Assembly: GCA_951394405.1 (NCBI GenBank)
Contig: OX596340.1
Span: forward strand, 930,001-994,000
Origin: Coprinellus micaceus
Lineage: Eukaryota; Basidiomycota; Agaricomycetes; Agaricales; Psathyrellaceae
Direction: 5' to 3'
DNA: 64,000 bases
The translations under genes and the position numbers were made by a program. The notes beneath the pieces are model-generated. The model saw only the letters and a list, made by a program, of their open reading frames with translations. It did no database searches and was not told the DNA's origin. Shown piece by piece: positions 32,177 through 42,176 of this stretch (the stretch's first letter is position 1; each line of letters opens with the position of its first letter).

Positions 32177-34938
32177 TCACTTGCTGACGAAACCAATAGA
32201 ATCACTTTTACCATGGGCCTCCGAGCTGCCTTCCGTCTGGGTGTCACCAGGTACATAAAGGTCGTCATCGCGATCCCCCCAGAAAGAGTGAGGAAACATC
32301 TGGTGCTCCATAGGGTTAATGCGGTCGGATTTTCCCTGCCTCTCGCGCTCTGAGTGGGGTAAGGGATAGGCTCGCATTCGAAATATTCTTCACTTACCCA
32401 GGATTGGAGCGTTTTGCTCACGTAAATGCGCTTGGTGCTTTCGGATGGTGGCGATCACCTCTTGATCAGGGTCCTATCACATAGTTGAATGAAATGTTCG
32501 ATCGAACTTGGACTGAATAGAAATCGGAGCACCTCGCACCTTGTCTACGGAATATTCCAGGACCAAGGCGAACAAGTGGATGATGCCTTTGTCTATTTCT
32601 TCCCCAGGATGGGCAATACGCATTCCGGAACCCCAGGTCCCGGGAACCCAAACCTCGAAGAACTTTTCCCAGCCTTGGTCCAAGGTGAAGCGAAGGAACG
32701 CTTCGTAGAGGTCGTGGGATATCCCACGTTCGGGAAAGTCTCCGACCTCCACGCCAAAAAACCACGAAAGGGTTGACGGCAGGCTTTGGATTGCACCTTC
32801 CACAACACCTAAGGTGGGCCAAGATAAGCGAGGAAAGCTAGCGCACACGCGCACAAACGCACCTGGGTCTGTACTATCGCATATTTGGCGCATCAAGCAT
32901 CGGATGAGAAACTCCGTCACCAGCACTCTCGAGCGATACAAGTCCTTGGATCGGGTTGCAGCGTCTAGGAACTCGGAGAATGAGCGGTGGTACAGACGGA
33001 GGGATCCAAAGAGGGGAAAAAGGGGGGACTCGTGTTTGTCAGATGGCGACACGCTGACCAAAGCCTGGAGGTCCAGAGTGATTGTGGCCAGGGTACCGCT
33101 GTCCAGTCCCAGAAGAAGGCAAAAGTTGCTATCGCTTTCATCATACCGGCTTGCCACGATGTAATGCGACGTTCGAATCGACTCTGCGTTTCGATAGATT
33201 TCGAATATCCGTAACAGGATAACGAAATCATGGGGTGAATCGGAGTTAGCCGCCTCCCAAGCTTCCTTTGCATTCGATAGAATGCTCGAGTACACCAAGT
33301 CGAGCTCTGCGAAAGGTGCTGTGTTCGATGCCCCTACATCCCTCCAACCCAGGACCGTTTGCAGTCGTTTCATGGGGCAACCGCGACGGTCGGAGACGTA
33401 CCTAATGACCGTCGCAGCATAGACAAACTGGCCACTTGCAGCCCCAACGAGGAACTCCACATCCTTCTCTGTTGGCCACAGATGTGGTTGTGCATGGGGG
33501 TCGCCACTTCGAGCTCCGATCTCGCAGAGCCTCCTCCAAAGCCACCTGCGAATGTCATCTGTAGCTTCGAAATCGTCACTCAAGCGGAGGTGGTAGACAA
33601 ATCCCTCCAGATAGCCTTCGAGAGCGGTGCGGACAGATAGTTCCGGTCTGCTGGCGAGGAATATGCGGAATGGCATCGTATCGTTGCGAAGGAGGGATGT
33701 ATGGATAACGGAGAGTAGCTCGGTTTGATGTTTTTCGACCAAGCATTCGTCGAGTGCGTCGATAGTGATGAGGTATGGAAGTGAGGAGAATGTGGCCGAG
33801 TCCGTCTGCGATCGAAGGCGCTCGACCGGCCCGATGATGAGGACGTCCATCTGTGTCTTCAGCGACTTGCGGAAGATGAGGTGGTCCTTGTCCACCGCTT
33901 CCCCGATCCATCGCTTGAGAAGGAGGTTCCCCTGACCCAGCTGGTATGCGATGGTTGACACGATGGCCGAGAGGTCGTTTCGGCTGGGGTCGCTGGACGA
34001 GAAGAAGAAACTCGCAGCGAGGGACTGAGACCCAGCATAACGTTCGGCGATCGTTTGCTGTAACGCCGACTTCCCTGCGCCCGCTGCTCCAGTCATGCAG
34101 AGTAGACGGGTCGGGGACTCGCGATCTTCGATCCAGGTCGTTATGCGCTCCGTGACCTCGACACGGGTCTCTTCATCAACAGTAGGAGGGTCGAAGCGGG
34201 CGTCCGAATCATACAGTGCGTTGGGGGCCGTATGTTCTAGCAATATCTCCCAGCCTACGGCATCGGGTGCCGAAGTCAGAATATAAGTCGATGCTTGGAA
34301 ATCCCTCGAACGAATCACTAACCTCTATCTGACCTGGACGAGGCATCGACCCCGGCCGGTGGTGCCTGGTGATAATAGTTGAGGTTTTGCAGTTGGAAAT
34401 TATTGGCATTGGGGAAGAAGAATGGGGAAGCACTCGTTGGGGTAATCTGAGGAAATAGTGGGGGCGGGGGATGGCTTGGAGTGGTAACACTCAGAAACGA
34501 TGGTACGGTGGCTGGGCCCCCGGCCGCGACCCCAGAATCCGACTGGCGTTCTACGCCGTCAGATTCCAGAGTCAGGACATCGGAGCCAGTGCGCGGTTTC
34601 GGCAACGGGGAATTAGGAAGGGACATGGATGGGGAGGTGTTGGGTAGGGTAGGCGGAGGGGGATCTCCAATCTTGGCAGCAGACGACGGTATGGTGGCTG
34701 GGTTCATGGGATACTCGATAGTGTCGGATTGGGGAGCCAGGACATCGGGACTAGGATGGGGTCTTGGAAATGGCAGCGTAACGTTAGCGCTGCTGGTCTG
34801 GGGGTCCTGCTGTGAGGCCCCTGTTCCGACCCCATCTGGATGACGCTCGCCGCTTGGCCCGCCCTTGACTTTGGACTTGGACTTGGAGGAGCCAAAGCCG
34901 AAATATGATTTGAAGCCTCTCTTGGACTTGGGAGGCAT
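32177..34938 (-). CDS. NACHT/STAND protein paralog E
   Basis: Complete, about 841 aa, the longest of the family. Exons in phase: 34938-34323, 34254-32863, 32808-32540, 32473-32398 (76 nt), 32349-32177. Tag MPPKSKRGFKSYFGFGSSKS plus KVKGGPSGERHPDG, a long Pro/Ser linker in which a block beginning PS.DVL.L.SD is repeated about twice, the motif NANNFQLQNLNYYHQ, then NACHT with GAAGAGKSAL, LITIDALDEC and FLASRPELS, IRRWLWRRLCEIG, and LYHRSFSEFLDAATRSK. The tail is 57 residues (RERQGKSDRINPMEHQ onward). The second intron (54 nt) is stop-free and in frame. Relic H at 39445-39754 is closest to this copy. Probably a nucleotide-gated signalling protein; the partner is unknown. Confidence 0.88.
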
Positions 34939-35025
34939 ATGCGTAGTGGACGTGTGGGCGACGGTTGGAGGTAACAGTTATTAGTTAAACCTCGTTGCGG
35001 ACACGTTCCACGGCGTTCGCCGTTG

Positions 35026-35068
35026 CGTTGTCTTCACACCATCCCGTGATCGACGAATAAGCGCCCGT
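35026..35068 (-). promoter_or_regulatory. Shared NACHT upstream element, copy at E
   Basis: Gene strand reads CGACGGGCGCTTATT, spacer, ATCACGGGATGGTGTGAAG, 88-130 bp before the ATG of E. Confidence 0.63.
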
Positions 35069-36251
35069 CGCCGGAAAATCGAGATTTCTTGTGTTCGACG
35101 AGTCAATGTGAAGAAAATTGTGCTGCGAAGGCTGTGAAACTATATGATAAGATAGGGGAACCGAGAGGGAGAATACGATGACGATATAAATGCTACAAGA
35201 CCACATAAAAGCGCGTCAGTGTTTGGCTCCGCACCATGCCAGAGGTAGCAACCACTGGCTGGTCAATAATCAGGGTGGACCCTCTGAAAAATGAAGTTCT
35301 CCAGATAGTACGAAGTATTACCAAATTTGAGGTGGCCAATGGGCATAAGTACGGGCCTATGGGGTAGCCATGATTTCTGGCGAGTAGAATAGGCCATGCG
35401 CTCCGATGCTTCTTCGCTCTGTGCTTTATTTCCGCTTTACTTCGCTTTTAGCTTCGAAGTGAGCCCCGCCTTTCGTAGCCTTTCATTCCGCGCAGAGGGT
35501 GTATAGGCCCTCAGGGCATTAACCTACAAGAGGATAGATTCGGAGCAAACCTCGAATCCCATTGCTTCGGCCCGGCTGCGGTAGGCCAAGGAAGTCGAAT
35601 GTACGCACACTGCGTTGGTCTCCCTACCCCTACCCGTCGTTCGTCCCCACCGCTATTACACCTGCCCAGCCGACTTTGGGGTACCGGGGCCAACGACTTA
35701 CTTGCTCTCAGTCGGATACCTGCGGGGTCGGTGCACAAAGTATTCAGGTGGGGTTGCCCAGAAACCCTCTTTTGATAGTCGATAACAACGCAAGGATGTG
35801 CTGAGAAGATCCTTCAGGAGGGTTTTGCGAAGGGAGACCCGCCGCCGTCGTCCTATGACGAAGAGATGGTATTCTGCAACAGAGGTGAGTGGTGTAGGTA
35901 TCGTATGATGTAAATAGTGTGTTTACCACGCACTCGTCGTCCTAAGGACTCGCTACGCCGACCATCGACGTCCCGCATCGTCACCTCCACCATTCGATTA
36001 GCCCGCACCACGCGGACCATCGTCACCAAGACCCATCCCCCATCGACAACGCGTCCAACGACCTCCACCCTCCCTTCTCTTGTCGCACACCCGCAGGTCG
36101 CCCACAGGGTTAGTGTAGAATAGCGCAGATGACTCGCATAGACGCGTTTGCACTCAGAGAAGCAGTGATCGAACCCAGATCAAATAAATGTTTCTCCCAG
36201 ACCACCACATGGATGTCCATATTCCTTCGTCGCGCCTTTCTCTTTAGAACT
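35069..36251. other. Intergenic region between paralog E and TRL1
   Basis: About 1.2 kb between divergent genes, so it holds both promoters. No coding stretch recognised. CTTCGCTTTTAGCTTCG near 35440 is part of a pyrimidine-rich tract. Confidence 0.4.
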
Positions 36252-39200
36252 ATGGCCTCTCTTTCTGGCCCTCCCCCCATCTCTCGAGCGCCTATCCCAG
36301 AAACCCCAGGCCAGACGAGGAAAGAAGCCATCGCCGATAGCGCCCTGATCGATGAGCTCATCGCGCTCTCGAAGAAGAACCCCAAGCTCGTCAAGGCCAC
36401 CGAAGCGCCCGTGCCAGGATGCGAGGATGTCGCCGTCAAGAGCTGGAAGATGAATGAGTTCAAGTACTACGACATCCCGTCGCCGTTCCCTACCCTCGCT
36501 CGAGGACTATTCACGACGCCTACGTCATCGCCGGGGGAGTGGGCTGATGGTCCAGAGGTGAAGCATAGGATCGTGATTCGCGGGTACGACAAGTTCTTCA
36601 ACATCGGAGAGGTGCCGTGGACGACGTGGGAGGCGCTGAAGGCGCACACGCAGGCGCCGTACGTGTTGAGTTTGAAGAGTAATGGGTGTATCATCTTTAT
36701 TGCGGCGATTACGCCGACCAAGGTGCGTGGTGTCTTCCTATTTTAACCTTTCTCTCATCTCTTCTAGGTCATCGTCACCTCGAAGCACAGCGTCGGGACG
36801 GGTGAGGGGAGCCACGCACACGTCGGTCATCACTGGCTGGACAACTACCTCACCCAGAAGGGCAGAGCCGAAGCCGACCTCGCCGCCGTACTATGGAAGA
36901 ACCGCTGGACCGCCATCGCCGAACTCTGCGACGACTCTTTCGAAGAGCACGTCCTCCCCTACCCTCCCCACCTCACTGGCCTCCATCTGCACGGCCTCAA
37001 CATCGCTTCGGGGCCTTTCACCACCCTCCCCGCGTCCTCCGTCGACGCCTTTGCCGACGAGTGGGGCTTCATCCGCACGCGTACGACTACGCTCGACACG
37101 ATCGAGGAGGTCAAGAGCTTCACCGACTCGTGCGCAGAGACCGGGACATGGAAAGGCGAGGCTGTCGAGGGCTTCGTCGTGCGCACACACGTCTCGTCCC
37201 CGCCCACGGAGAAACGCACTACGAAGTCTGGGGGAGTCGTCAAGGTCCCCGAAGGCCAGAGCCCCTACACGCACGGCTCCGACTTTTTCTTCAAGATCAA
37301 GTTTGACGAGCCGTACATGATGTACCGGGATTGGAGGGAGGTGACGAAGATGCTGCTGAGCACGAAGGATAAGAATGGTGTCGCGGCGATGAAGGCGAGC
37401 AGCTTGCCGAAGAGTAAGATGAGGAGGAAGGAGACGGTGGAGTATGTTGAGTGGATTATTGGGGATATTAAGCGCCACCCGCAGCTGTTTGCAGAGTTTG
37501 GGAAGGGGAAGGGTATCATTGCGGCAAGGGAGAGGTTCTTTAAGTGGAAGGATGGTGGTGGGGTTTTGGAAATTAGGGAAGGAGGTGTTGATGCGGCGGG
37601 GGAGGATGTGAAGCGGAAGGCGATCATTGTGCCGATTGCTATCCCTGGGTGCGGGAAGACAAGTGTGAGCTTGGCGCTGGCGAGGTTGTTTGGGTGGGCA
37701 CACACCCAAAGCGATAATGTCCAGTCGAAGAAGAAAGCTGCAACTGTATTCATCAAGAACGTCGAAGGCCTGCTGGATCAGAACGACGTTATCATTGCGG
37801 ACAAGTGAGTCCTTTCTTCCATTCAGCCACCCAGCTATCCACTACACCCTACACTTCCGACCACTGAACGATCTCTAATGTCGTTCCAGGAATAACCATC
37901 TCACTCAGCATCGAACGTCTCTACGGGAACTAGCCAACGCTGTCGAGCCTCGAGCAAGGGTGATCGCCTTAGATTGGAGCGCCAGCATCAAGAGTCAGCC
38001 TCCTGCCAGCGTGCATAGGATCTCGAGCGAGCGGATCTGGAGAAGAGGGGAGGCACATCAGACGCTGAGGCCAGACGCTCCCTCAACCTTGACTGCGGGA
38101 GGTGAGTACCTCTCTCTCTTCACCGTGTATAAAGGTGCTGACAGATTGGCTGGGGTAGGCGATGGGGGTGAGGATGCTGAAGGGGTGGCTCCCGTGGAAG
38201 TGAAGGCGAGGAGAGGCGGGAGCAATCACGAGCAGGTTCTGTGGATGTTCATCAATGGGTTGGAGGAGCTTGGACCTAACGAGGTGGACGAGGTTGTTGA
38301 GATGGAGCTCGTCGAAGATTATGAGAAGTCTCCCGATAAGACTGAAGTGGTACGCATTCCATTCCTTCACGAAGCCCACACCGCTACTATCTGGTGAAAG
38401 TAGACTAACGTTCAACTTCTACAGGAGAACGAACAACTCGGTATGGAAACCCAACTCCACCGCGCCCTCAACGGGCTCTGTCCCCTCCTCAAGCTCACAA
38501 AACCTACTGACGAAGCCATCCGGGAAGCCCTCCTCTACGTGCGGACGTATGAAGACGAACTCGAAGCCAAAAACGCTGAGCTCTCCGCTAAAGTGAGCTT
38601 CTCCCCCCCAAAGAAAGAGAACCAAAGCAAGAACCGAAAGAACGCAAACCAGGCGAAGATGGAGGAGGCGTCTGGGGTGAAGGGGAAGGCGGCGAAGAAG
38701 GCGGCGAAGGCGGTGGATGGCAGGGCTGTGAGGTATTTTGGGATCTTGCCAGAGGTGGATTTGGAGAGGGTCATCACTGGGGTTCTAGAGCGACTTGGGG
38801 AGGAGGGTGAAGGAGGGAAGGAAAGGAGGGAAAGTTTGGAGGCGTTTTGGAAGACATTGAAGGATGGGAGGAGGGTGACGCCCCATCCGCATGTGACGGT
38901 TGTGCATAAGAATGAGTTGAGAGGGGATGCTGGGGGAGACGAAGGAGAGCTCGTGTCAAGTGAGGAGGTGCAGCCGTTGAGGGAGCTGTGGGATAGGTGT
39001 GCGGATGTGTATGAGATGAGTGGGGCGCCGCTCTATGAGTGCGAGCTCCAGGCGCTGGTGTGGGACTGCCGGACGATGGCGATAGCCATCGATAGCCTGA
39101 AACTCGAAGGGTCTCCGCCTTCAGCATCACGAGAGCCCGACAACCTCATTGAACCGCTGAATAACCTGGTGATCGATGAACACACCGCACCTTCGGATGC

Positions 39201-39444
39201 TCAGTGGAAGGTAGTGCGGGGTGTCGTCGATTTGTTGGACGAGAGGAGGAAGGGGGGATTACATATCACCGTGGGTACAGCGGGGATTGATGTTAGGCCT
39301 GTTGAGGCAGGGTGGTTGGTCAGGAAGTGGAAGGATGGTGGGGAGGAGGGTGGGGCGTTTATGATCGAGGGAAGAGAGAAGTCGTGGTGTGTGAAGCTGG
39401 GTAGGGAGAGGGTGAGGGGCACTTTGAAGGGGCTGGTTGCTTAG
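36252..39444 (+). CDS. TRL1: Fungal tRNA ligase (ligase, kinase and phosphodiesterase)
   Basis: Joins tRNA halves after intron excision, and in fungi also HAC1-type mRNA, using 2',3'-cyclic phosphate healing and 5'-kinase sealing. About 976 aa, exons in phase: 36252-36722, 36768-37804, 37890-38101, 38159-38349, 38425-39444. The adenylyltransferase domain shows the nucleophile motif SLKSNG (KxNG). The polynucleotide kinase domain has P-loop IPGCGKTS. The C-terminal 2H phosphodiesterase domain has both motifs, HPHVTVVHK and LHITVGT. The start at ATG 36252 (MASLSGPPP) places the ligase domain as in relatives; in-frame ATGs at 36129 and 36213 would add 41 or 13 Arg-rich residues. The third intron (57 nt) is stop-free. 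Essential gene, not part of the surrounding accessory families. Confidence 0.93.
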
Positions 39445-39754
39445 GAAAGGGCCCGGAGTGTTGCCGTGGGGTAAACTGAGGAGGCAGTGATGGTGGAGGC
39501 CCTGAACCGGGGGCAGGAGAGGACGATAAGGCGGCAGGCGAACCGGAATCTACTTCTCGATGCCCGGCAGCATCATATTGCGCGGCCAAGGGGCCAGCGC
39601 CCGCGTTGCTGGTCTGAGGGTCTTTCTCTGAGCTCCCAGCTCCGATCCCATCTGGATGACGCTCGCCGCTTGGCCCGCCCCTGACTTTGGACTTGGACTT
39701 GGAGGAGCCAAAGCCGAATTTTTTTTTGAAGCCTCTCTTGGACTTGGGAGGGAT
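39445..39754 (-). pseudogene. NACHT paralog relic H: exon 1 only, start codon destroyed
   Basis: The frame reads PPKSKRGFKKKFGFGSSKS, KVRGGPSGERHPDG and a Pro/Ser linker, clearly exon 1 of the NACHT family and closest to E. Where E has ATG, H has ATC (plus-strand GAT at 39752-39754). A T-run at about 39716-39727 has replaced FKSYFG by FKKKFG. Homology ends at QFTPRQHSGPF, about 20 bp from the TRL1 stop codon, so no NACHT domain remains. The upstream element is still present at 39841-39880. It is a 5' gene fragment left in the 3' flank of TRL1. Confidence 0.83.
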
Positions 39755-39840
39755 ATGCGCAGTGGACGTGTGCGCGACGGTAGGAACTGGAGGTAACAGA
39801 CAAGCCTTGTTGCGGACACATGGCACGGCTGTATTGCTTT

Positions 39841-39880
39841 GTGTTCACACCACCCGTGACGAAAGAATAAGCGCCCGTCC
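39841..39880 (-). promoter_or_regulatory. Shared NACHT upstream element, orphan copy at relic H
   Basis: Gene strand reads GACGGGCGCTTATT, spacer, GTCACGGGTGGTGTGAACAC. Positions relative to the former start codon (87-126 bp) match the live genes. Confidence 0.6.
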
Positions 39881-40744
39881 CAAGTTTGACTCAACTTGGA
39901 GAATTCTACCCTGGATGACGCGATTTGCTATGATAGAATAGAAGAACCAAATGTAAGGATGAAATGTATAGCACACCAAGAGGCCAAACGAGGCGCTAGC
40001 GCGCGTGTCTGGATCCCCACCCGCTCTTCCCCATCACTGGTACAACTGCACAACCGACCCTGGTATATCGGTGCTAGTGACCCGCTTGACGTCCATCCCA
40101 TTGCATCCCATACCTGTGGCGCCCGCCGCACACACAATTCAGGCGAGGTTCGCCTTGAACCTGTCCCAATTCATGGCTGCACCCTCTCTGTTGAGCGTGT
40201 CGACGAAAACGCACGGATGGTGCTGCGAAGTAGCCCCGTTCCCAATCGTGGGGGCGTTGGGGTCAGAACTCATCAAGCCCCGTCCTGGGGTTGGTGGCGA
40301 GAGAATCGATGGCAAGAAGGTAGACTCGGAGGCCCGGGGTGGCAGCAGATGGTCGTGGTTCTCTGAGTCGTTGGTGTTGTCACAGCCACAGACGCGAGGC
40401 GCGATCGCGCTGTTTGGTTCCGCATCATGGGCGGTATCTCCGGCAGGTCAATATTCGGTCTCTTGACAACGTTGCCACTGAATTGCACGACTAAAAATAA
40501 AGGAAAGTATATCATCTATTCTATTGAACTGTTCCTTGTGAGGAGGAGCCATTCACACTTCAGAACTTCCAGGAAATGGAGACGCGTCGGACGCGTGACC
40601 TCGTTTACGGACGCGAACAAAGGGGCCAAACAATCGCACACAGAGCCAGCGCCATCATGAATGGAATTCCGGTTGCAGTTCAGCCCATTGCCCATTGTAA
40701 CCTCCAGTCGACTTCAAATACCCCACCCCCAAAGCACTTGTATC
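39881..40744. other. Intergenic region before the 331-aa orphan gene
   Basis: No gene recognised. Open frames on both strands lack splice or motif support. Confidence 0.4.
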
Positions 40745-41914
40745 ATGTCTTTCGCCACCCCCACACGCCGAACTTTCAAGCGCACACTCTCCCACCTCAG
40801 CGAGTGCCATTCCAGCGACACCGAGGAGCCCTGGACACCCCCAACCAAGCGCTTCCGTTTCACCACCAGCGACGATGACCATTTCGGGTCCCCCAGTACC
40901 AGCAGCCCAATATACACCACGTCGCCGTCGAGTCCAAGCAAGAAGCGTTAGTGGTCCTTTGTGGTGTTGCGTTGGATGAAAGCTGATCCAACCCGTCATC
41001 ACAGGAAGGAGGACGCTGTCGCTGGACGAATATGATTTGACGTCGGTTTTGAAGAGGTGCAATAAGGGCGCTTCGCCGAGCGTGGATGCTATTAGGGATG
41101 TGAAGCTGTTTCCTCGGTGTACGTGCCCCCTTCCCTTTCAAATTCTGGACGCGCACTGAGCCACCTCATAGCGGAACGAGACGGTTTGATCGTCGTACAA
41201 CAGCTCATTTCGCGCGTCAAGTCCTCTGTGAAAGGGAGGCTCGATAGAGCAAAGCAGAAGGTCTTGGAAACAGAGTTGTACCTCGAGTGGTTGCAGGAGT
41301 TTGAATTCGTGGTGACGGCGATCGAGGTACGGCGCCTATCACAGTTTCCTAAACCAGCAGCTTCTCACTTCTCTCCCGTTCATTCACAGAACCTCCTTAG
41401 CGCGAAAGTACCTGGGACCCGAAAACGCGTGACAGGCCTTGGCCGGATATCCTTTACGATTTTGTACCAGCTTCTGGACGAGTTCATCTCGGAGGTCGAT
41501 GCACACCACGACCGACAATGGTCCCAAATCACGTCGTCCCCCTCGAAAACCTATCCCCAAACCCTCACCATCATCGAAGAATCGCAGGATAGCTCCACGG
41601 ACGCGCGCATGGCGATTACAGTGGAGGAGGCTGAGGAGGTGTTGAACCGGTACGATATCCTCCTCGCCGACGCGGTACGGCGGTACAAGATCGAGTGTGG
41701 GCGCAGTAACCAGAAGCTAGCGGATACCATGGGGAGTAAGGAGTACGCCATCTCTAGAGCGTGTTGTTTGCTTTCGGAGCAAACGGGCTTTGGTGGAGAT
41801 GATGACGGGGATAGTCTCTTGCTGGAGGCACGGACAGCTATGCAGGAGTGGAAAGAGGAGTTTGGGAGCGACGCGCCTGAGGATGCAGGCGACGACGAGC
41901 TGGCGAGCGATTAG
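40745..41914 (+). CDS. Orphan protein, 331 aa, helical
   Basis: Four exons in phase: 40745-40946, 41005-41118, 41172-41326, 41390-41914. The N-terminus is Ser/Thr/Pro-rich and basic (TRRTFKRTLSHLSECHSS, PTKRFRF), followed by a helical region (LIVVQQLISRVKSSVKGRLD, LEWLQEFEFVVTAIE), a linker, another helical part (VEEAEEVLNRYDILLADAVR) and an acidic end. No membrane segment or catalytic motif is seen. I do not recognise the family; it may be basidiomycete-specific. Its last 39 nt recur at 54087-54125 in front of the PEX8-like gene, showing that this locus was once duplicated with its right-hand neighbour. Confidence 0.78.
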
Positions 41915-42176
41915 ACTAGAATCCGAGAGCAAAACCATCTTGCTGCAATGTACTTTTATTATACCCGCATTTTGAATTAAATAACGCTGCATTTGGCTTG
42001 TGATTCCATGGGCGCTTAACCAACGTCTGGTCTCTCCAATACTTCCTCTCCCAACCCCCACCTACCAGAAGCTCAACGCACTGAGCACCGCGTCCCGATA
42101 TGCCATACACCTCAAGTTCCGCAAACTATCCAAGGAAGGCGGGAAAGAAGCCTTCGCCCTGGCGAGTACCGAACAG
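41876..42176 (+). repeat. Diverged direct duplication, left copy
   Basis: 41876-42045 matches 54087-54250 (orphan-gene tail CCTGAGGATG..GATTAG, 3' flank with ATTATACCCGCATTTTGAA). 42036-42146 matches 54432-54543, and 42145-42176 matches about 55811-55843. The left copy is therefore collinear with the right one but lacks two internal stretches. Confidence 0.82.
42036..42176 (+). pseudogene. Internally deleted relic of the PEX8-like gene
   Basis: Encodes TYQKLNALSTASRYAIHLKF fused to KEAFALASTEQ. In the intact gene at 54277-56861 the corresponding TYQKLNALSTAFRHATHLKF and KEAFALASIEQ lie about 1.3 kb apart. The start codon and first 50 codons are missing too. Both junctions fall at short shared words (ATACTTCCT/ATGCTTCCT and GAAA), as expected for deletions by microhomology. 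Confidence 0.8.

Noticed and set aside
36893..37709. A 272-codon antisense frame inside TRL1.
   Set aside because: Fully overlaps the ligase and kinase domains in the sense frame; composition is that of a shadow frame.
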